DNA from: Novosphingobium percolationis
GTDB taxonomy: Bacteria; Pseudomonadota; Alphaproteobacteria; Sphingomonadales; Sphingomonadaceae
DNA: 64,000 bases
NCBI RefSeq assembly: GCF_020179425.1
Contig: NZ_JAILYM010000002.1
Span: forward strand, 558,001-622,000
Reading direction: 5' to 3'
Numbering within the stretch: position 1 is the stretch's first letter; each line of letters begins with the position of its first letter. The notes beneath the pieces were generated by a model that was not told the DNA's origin, did not search any database, and saw only the letters and a list, made by a program, of their open reading frames with translations. The position numbers and the translations under genes are program-made. Below, piece after piece: positions 60,872 to 64,000 of this stretch.

Positions 60872-62461
60872 ATGATCGACCAATTCACCCCGCCGACCCG
60901 CCGCCAGCTGCTGACCATGATCGGCAAGGCGGGTGGGGCCGCCGCGCTCTATCAGGCGATGACGGTGATGGGGCACGCCAAGGACAGCCAGTTCACCGGC
61001 CCGCCGCAGCTTTCGGGCGCGAAGCCGGGGGCGACCGTGCTGGTGCTGGGGGCGGGGCTGGCCGGGATGCTGGCCGCCTATGAACTGACCAAGGCGGGTT
61101 ACAAGGTCCAGATCCTTGAATTCCAGGGCCGTGCGGGCGGGCGCAACTATACCGTGCGCGGGGGCGATACGATCGCCGAGATCGGATCGAAGCAGAACGT
61201 CACCTTCGCGCCGGGCAACTACCTCAATCCGGGGCCGTGGCGCATTCCCTATCACCACCGCACGGTGCTGCATTACTGCAAGGAACTGGGCGTCCAACTG
61301 GAGCCGTTCCTCCAGATCAACCACAACGCGCTGATCCACAGCAAGAAGGCCTTCGGCGGTGCGCCGCAGCCCTATCGCGAGCTGATGGTCGACTGGAAGG
61401 GCCACGTTTCCGAACTGCTGGCCAAGTCGCTTGATGCGGGCGCGCTGGATACGGCGGTGACGGCCGAGGACAAGGCCAAGCTGATGGAAGCGATGCGCGG
61501 CTGGGGCGTGCTCGACAAGGACATGAGGTACACCAAGAGCGACCATGTCGGCGAACAGCGCGGCTGGGAACGTCCGCCGGGCGGCGGCATCAACGGCGCG
61601 CCGATCCCCAACGATCCCTCGAGCCTGACCGAGACGCTGAACAGCGGCGTGTGGCAGACGCTGGGCTTCTATGCCGAGCACGTGATGCAGACCACGATGT
61701 TCCAGCCCAAGGGCGGCATGGACCACATCGGCAAAGGCTTTGCGGCCAAGGTCGGCAAGCTGATCCGCTACAACACCCGCGTCACCAAGATCGCGCAGGA
61801 CGATCGTGGCGTTACCGCTGCGTGGACCGACACCAAGACCGGGGCGACCGGCGAAACCCACGCCGACTGGATGGTCTGCACCATCCCCGCGCCGGTGCTG
61901 AACCAGATCGACTTCCAGGTCTCGGCGGAAAAGAAGGCTGCGATCCGCGCGCTGCCCTATGGTAACTCGGTGAAGATCGGGCTCGAGATGAAGCGCCGCT
62001 TCTGGGAGACCGACCACGCGATCTATGGCGGTATCTCGTTCACCGATCAGGCGATCTCGCTGGTTTCGTATCCCAGCGCGGGCTGTTTCACCGATGGTCC
62101 GGCGGTGCTGCTGGGCGCCTATCCGTTCGGGCCGGGCGCCTACATGCTGGCGGGGATGACGCCCGAAAAGCGCATCCAGACCGCGCTGGAGCAAGGCTCG
62201 GTGTTCCACCCCAAGGAATACAAGGCCGAGTTCCTGTCGGGCGCGACCGTGGCGTGGAACCGGATGCCGTGGATCCTGGGCTGCTGCGCGACCTGGACCG
62301 AGGAAAGCCGGGCGGCGCACTACCAGAACCTCGTCTCGATGGAGGGGCGCATCGTGCTCGCGGGCGAGCATTGCTCGTACTACGGCTGCTGGCAGGAAGG
62401 CGCGCTGCTGTCCTCGCTCGACGCGATCACGCGCCTGCACCAGCGCGCTTCGGCGGCGTGA
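60872..62461 (+). CDS. Tat-exported flavin amine oxidase/dehydrogenase
   Basis: Encodes 529 residues of the flavin monoamine oxidase/L-amino-acid oxidase fold. A twin-arginine signal is visible (PPTRRQLLTMIGKAGGAAAL). FAD-binding motifs: TVLVLGAGLAGMLAAYELTK, FQGRAGGRNYTVRGG, and C-terminal GRIVLAGEHCSYYGCWQEGA. The substrate is an amine or amino acid, oxidised to an imine; its identity cannot be read from sequence. The adjacent cytochrome c suggests it acts as a dehydrogenase rather than an O2-using oxidase. A CC pair (LGCCATW) and Cys near the FAD may be redox-active. Confidence 0.9.
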   Translation: MIDQFTPPTRRQLLTMIGKAGGAAALYQAMTVMGHAKDSQFTGPPQLSGAKPGATVLVLGAGLAGMLAAYELTKAGYKVQILEFQGRAGGRNYTVRGGDTIAEIGSKQNVTFAPGNYLNPGPWRIPYHHRTVLHYCKELGVQLEPFLQINHNALIHSKKAFGGAPQPYRELMVDWKGHVSELLAKSLDAGALDTAVTAEDKAKLMEAMRGWGVLDKDMRYTKSDHVGEQRGWERPPGGGINGAPIPNDPSSLTETLNSGVWQTLGFYAEHVMQTTMFQPKGGMDHIGKGFAAKVGKLIRYNTRVTKIAQDDRGVTAAWTDTKTGATGETHADWMVCTIPAPVLNQIDFQVSAEKKAAIRALPYGNSVKIGLEMKRRFWETDHAIYGGISFTDQAISLVSYPSAGCFTDGPAVLLGAYPFGPGAYMLAGMTPEKRIQTALEQGSVFHPKEYKAEFLSGATVAWNRMPWILGCCATWTEESRAAHYQNLVSMEGRIVLAGEHCSYYGCWQEGALLSSLDAITRLHQRASAA

Positions 62462-62536
62462 GCACTTAGTCATGCGGTTGAATAAGGCTTGATGCGCTGG
62501 CAGTTTCTCCCCCATGGGGGCGGGGGAGAAATTGCC

Positions 62537-63526
62537 ATGACCATGATGCGCGCTGTTGAAGTGGGGGCGCTGGCCCCTGACCTTGCCGGGCTTTCGATCG
62601 TCGAGAAGCCCGTCCCAACCCCCGGTCCTGGCGAAGTGCTGGTGCGGATCGAGGCGGCGGCGCTCGGCTTTCCCGACCTGTTGATGACCGAAGGGCTGTA
62701 CCAGGCCAAGCCGCCGGTGCCGTTCGTGCCGGGCATGGAAGGCGCCGGGACCGTCGCGGCGGTGGGGGACGGTGCGTCCTTCGCCGTGGGCGACGAAGTG
62801 ATCGTCGGCGGACTGACCGGCGCGCTGGCGCAGTACGGCCTCTATGGCGAAGCGGCGGTGTCGCGGAAGCCCGCGCGGCTGTCGTTCGCGCAAGCGGCGG
62901 GGCTGCGCGCGGCCTACCTGACAGCGTACGTCTCGCTGGTGCGCTGCGGGCAGGCGCAGAAGGGCGACTGGGTGCTGATCCACGGCGCGGCGGGCGGCGT
63001 GGGGCTTGCCGCGGTCGACATGGCGCGTGCGCTGGGGCTGCGGGTGATCGCGGTGGCGTCGAGCGAGGACAAGCTGGCGCGCGTCGACGCGCTGTTCTCG
63101 CCCGAGCGCACGATTCTTGGCCCCACGGGGTTCCGTGAGAAGGTGTTGGAGATCACCGGGGGCAAGGGCGTGCAGATCGTCTATGATCCGGTGGGCGGCG
63201 ACGTGTTCGATGAATCGACGCGCTGCATCGCGTTTGGCGGTCGGTTGCTAGTGGTGGGCTTTGCCAGCGGGCGCATTCCCGAAATCCGTGCCAACATCCC
63301 GCTGATCAAGGGCTTCTCGGTGGTGGGCGTGCGCGCGGGCGAGTTCGGGCGCAAGTTTCCCGACCTTGGCCGCGAGAACATCGCCGCGGTCATGCAGATG
63401 GCCGAGGATGGCGTGATCACGCCGACCGTGCACGAGGCGGTGCCGCTGGATCGGTTCCGCGAGGCCTATGGCGCGATGCGGGACCGATCCGTGGTGGGGC
63501 GCACGGTGGTGCTGCCGCACGGCTAG
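62537..63526 (+). CDS. NADPH:quinone oxidoreductase family protein
   Basis: Encodes 329 residues of the zinc-free medium-chain dehydrogenase fold. GroES-like N-domain (PGPGEVLVRIEAAALGFPDL, PGMEGAGTVAAVG) and Rossmann domain with VLIHGAAGGVGLAAVDMARA. Reduces quinones or enones with NADPH in the cytoplasm. ATG 62537 has GGGGGAGAA upstream; the frame opens at 62489. It is 75 bases after the amine oxidase gene in the same direction and may be the last member of that transcript. Confidence 0.92.
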   Translation: MTMMRAVEVGALAPDLAGLSIVEKPVPTPGPGEVLVRIEAAALGFPDLLMTEGLYQAKPPVPFVPGMEGAGTVAAVGDGASFAVGDEVIVGGLTGALAQYGLYGEAAVSRKPARLSFAQAAGLRAAYLTAYVSLVRCGQAQKGDWVLIHGAAGGVGLAAVDMARALGLRVIAVASSEDKLARVDALFSPERTILGPTGFREKVLEITGGKGVQIVYDPVGGDVFDESTRCIAFGGRLLVVGFASGRIPEIRANIPLIKGFSVVGVRAGEFGRKFPDLGRENIAAVMQMAEDGVITPTVHEAVPLDRFREAYGAMRDRSVVGRTVVLPHG

Positions 63527-63558
63527 AGTCCGGAGAGCGTTGCGATAGGGCGCTGCGC

Positions 63559-63594
63559 ACCCCCGACCCCTCCCACTTGCAGGAGGGGGATGGG
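63559..63594. repeat. Single palindromic repeat unit
   Basis: The unit is built as CCCCTCCC-ACTTGCA-GGAGGGG flanked by CACCCCCGA, 33 bases after the quinone oxidoreductase stop codon. It matches one arm of the repeat at 43032-43119 in design and flank (CCCACCCC..CCCCTCCC..GGAGGGG). It may act as a weak terminator here. Confidence 0.6.
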
Positions 63595-63696
63595 CTGTCG
63601 TGCCGAACAACGACAGCTTGCACGCTGTTTCGCTGGCCGCCCGCCTTCGCGGAAGCGACAGGTCCAGAACACGGATCGGCGGCGTCTCTTACGCGC

Positions 63697-63726
63697 AAAA
63701 AAATGGGCCACCCCGAAGGGCGGCCC
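63697..63726 (-). terminator. Minus-strand intrinsic terminator
   Basis: On the minus strand GGGCCGCCC pairs with GGGTGGCCC (one mismatch) around a TTCG loop (63705-63726), followed by ATTTTTTT. It ends something transcribed leftwards, yet no minus-strand gene ends here. Confidence 0.7.
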
Positions 63727-63908
63727 TGGAAAGTTTGGGAGAGGATGCCTGAAAGGCCCGTCCTATGTGCGGCTGGGGGGCGATTCCGGCAAGTGCGAAA
63801 CGCGCCGGTTCAATTGCGTTTAATGCAACTTGCCGCGATGCATGGCGAGGCGTCTTCGGGCGGATCAGGCGAGCGCGGAGTTGGAAAAGCGCCAGATTCC
63901 CGGCCTTG
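63697..63908 (-). ncRNA. Possible small RNA
   Basis: A transcript of about 210 nt is implied by the promoter-like motif at 63915-63943 and the terminator at 63697-63726, with no convincing protein frame between them. I cannot match it to 6S, SRP, tmRNA or another known RNA by eye. It could instead be a 3' UTR or a leader belonging to a gene beyond the window. Confidence 0.3.
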
Positions 63909-63914
63909 CATTCG

Positions 63915-63943
63915 TATGCAGTCGCTACCTTCTGGGGTGTCAA
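63915..63943 (-). promoter_or_regulatory. Promoter-like motif on the minus strand
   Basis: Reading the minus strand, a perfect TTGACA (63938-63943) is followed after 17 bases by TGCATA (63915-63920). The -35 is ideal, the -10 is weak. It is placed to start the candidate small RNA. Confidence 0.35.
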
Positions 63944-64000
63944 TTGCGCCGGTTGCAATACGCACCTGCAACATGAGCCTGCCCTTTTGGACAGGGCCGG

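Larger units (their letters stand above)
63527..64000. other. Right-end non-coding region
   Basis: These 474 bases have no convincing protein gene. They hold a palindromic repeat unit, a minus-strand terminator, a minus-strand promoter-like motif and a possible small RNA between the last two. The region is less GC-rich around 63800-63960 and contains CAATTG-GCGCCGGTT motifs in two arrangements (63803-63818 and 63941-63959). Confidence 0.5.

Noticed and set aside
63801..63830. GGTTCAATTGCG resembling a tRNA T-arm
   Set aside because: No matching acceptor, D or anticodon arms nearby.
63689..63958. 89-codon minus-strand frame at the right end
   Set aside because: It runs straight through a strong intrinsic terminator and starts at the -35 region of the promoter motif; not protein-like.

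Overview
The window is GC-rich chromosomal DNA from an alphaproteobacterium, most likely a sphingomonad and probably close to Novosphingobium. The reasons are four TonB-dependent receptors in 64 kb, an alpha-type ribosomal gene block (rpsM-rpsK-rpoA-rplQ), a zeta-type F1-ATPase inhibitor next to bolA and grxD, and sphingomonad-style codon use and palindromic repeats. Genus is inference. I found no tRNA, rRNA, insertion sequence, prophage or CRISPR array.

Layout. 0-3.1 kb: one large RTX-type Ca-binding secreted protein. 3.2-6.1 kb: the S13/S11/RpoA/L17 operon, with a near-consensus promoter, a long structured leader and an intrinsic terminator. 6.1-10.7 kb: two tandem secreted prolyl oligopeptidases. 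10.8-12.0 kb: two paralogous small secreted proteins. 12.2-14.8 kb: ATPase-inhibitor zeta, BolA, monothiol glutaredoxin, a NUDIX hydrolase and two tiny membrane proteins. 15.1-16.0 kb: ohr-ohrR peroxide defence. 16.7-22.4 kb: a complete RND efflux operon (adaptor, pump, outer-membrane channel). 22.6-24.6 kb: two divergent L,D-transpeptidases of different subfamilies. 24.6-25.7 kb: DoxX and a nitroreductase.

26-32.3 kb: a TonB receptor overlapping a nucleotide pyrophosphatase/phosphodiesterase, then a second TonB receptor. Both receptors have PHO-box-like direct repeats upstream, so I read this as a phosphate-starvation scavenging module. 32.4-37.2 kb: a compact five-gene operon with two GT4 glycosyltransferases, a polytopic membrane protein, a DUF2141 exported protein and a DUF2334 deacetylase, probably making or modifying an envelope glycan or glycolipid. 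37.5-38.1 kb: a small alpha/beta hydrolase.

38.1-49.0 kb: a complete glycogen cycle operon, glgP-glgB-glgC-glgA-pgm-glgX, interrupted only by a 34-bp-armed palindromic repeat between glgC and glgA. 49.3-51.8 kb: a TonB receptor translationally coupled to a cytochrome b561. 52.4-54.8 kb: a hybrid histidine kinase and a LuxR-type response regulator.

54.9-63.5 kb: an exported RidA, a TonB receptor, a TPR-sulfotransferase, a cytochrome c, a Tat-exported flavin amine oxidase and a quinone oxidoreductase. This group is the best candidate for an undescribed system. The oxidase, the cytochrome and the imine-hydrolysing RidA all carry export signals, which suggests a periplasmic amine or amino-acid dehydrogenase chain fed by the receptor and perhaps controlled by the adjacent two-component pair. 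The last 450 bases have no convincing protein gene but hold a possible small RNA with its own promoter and terminator on the minus strand.
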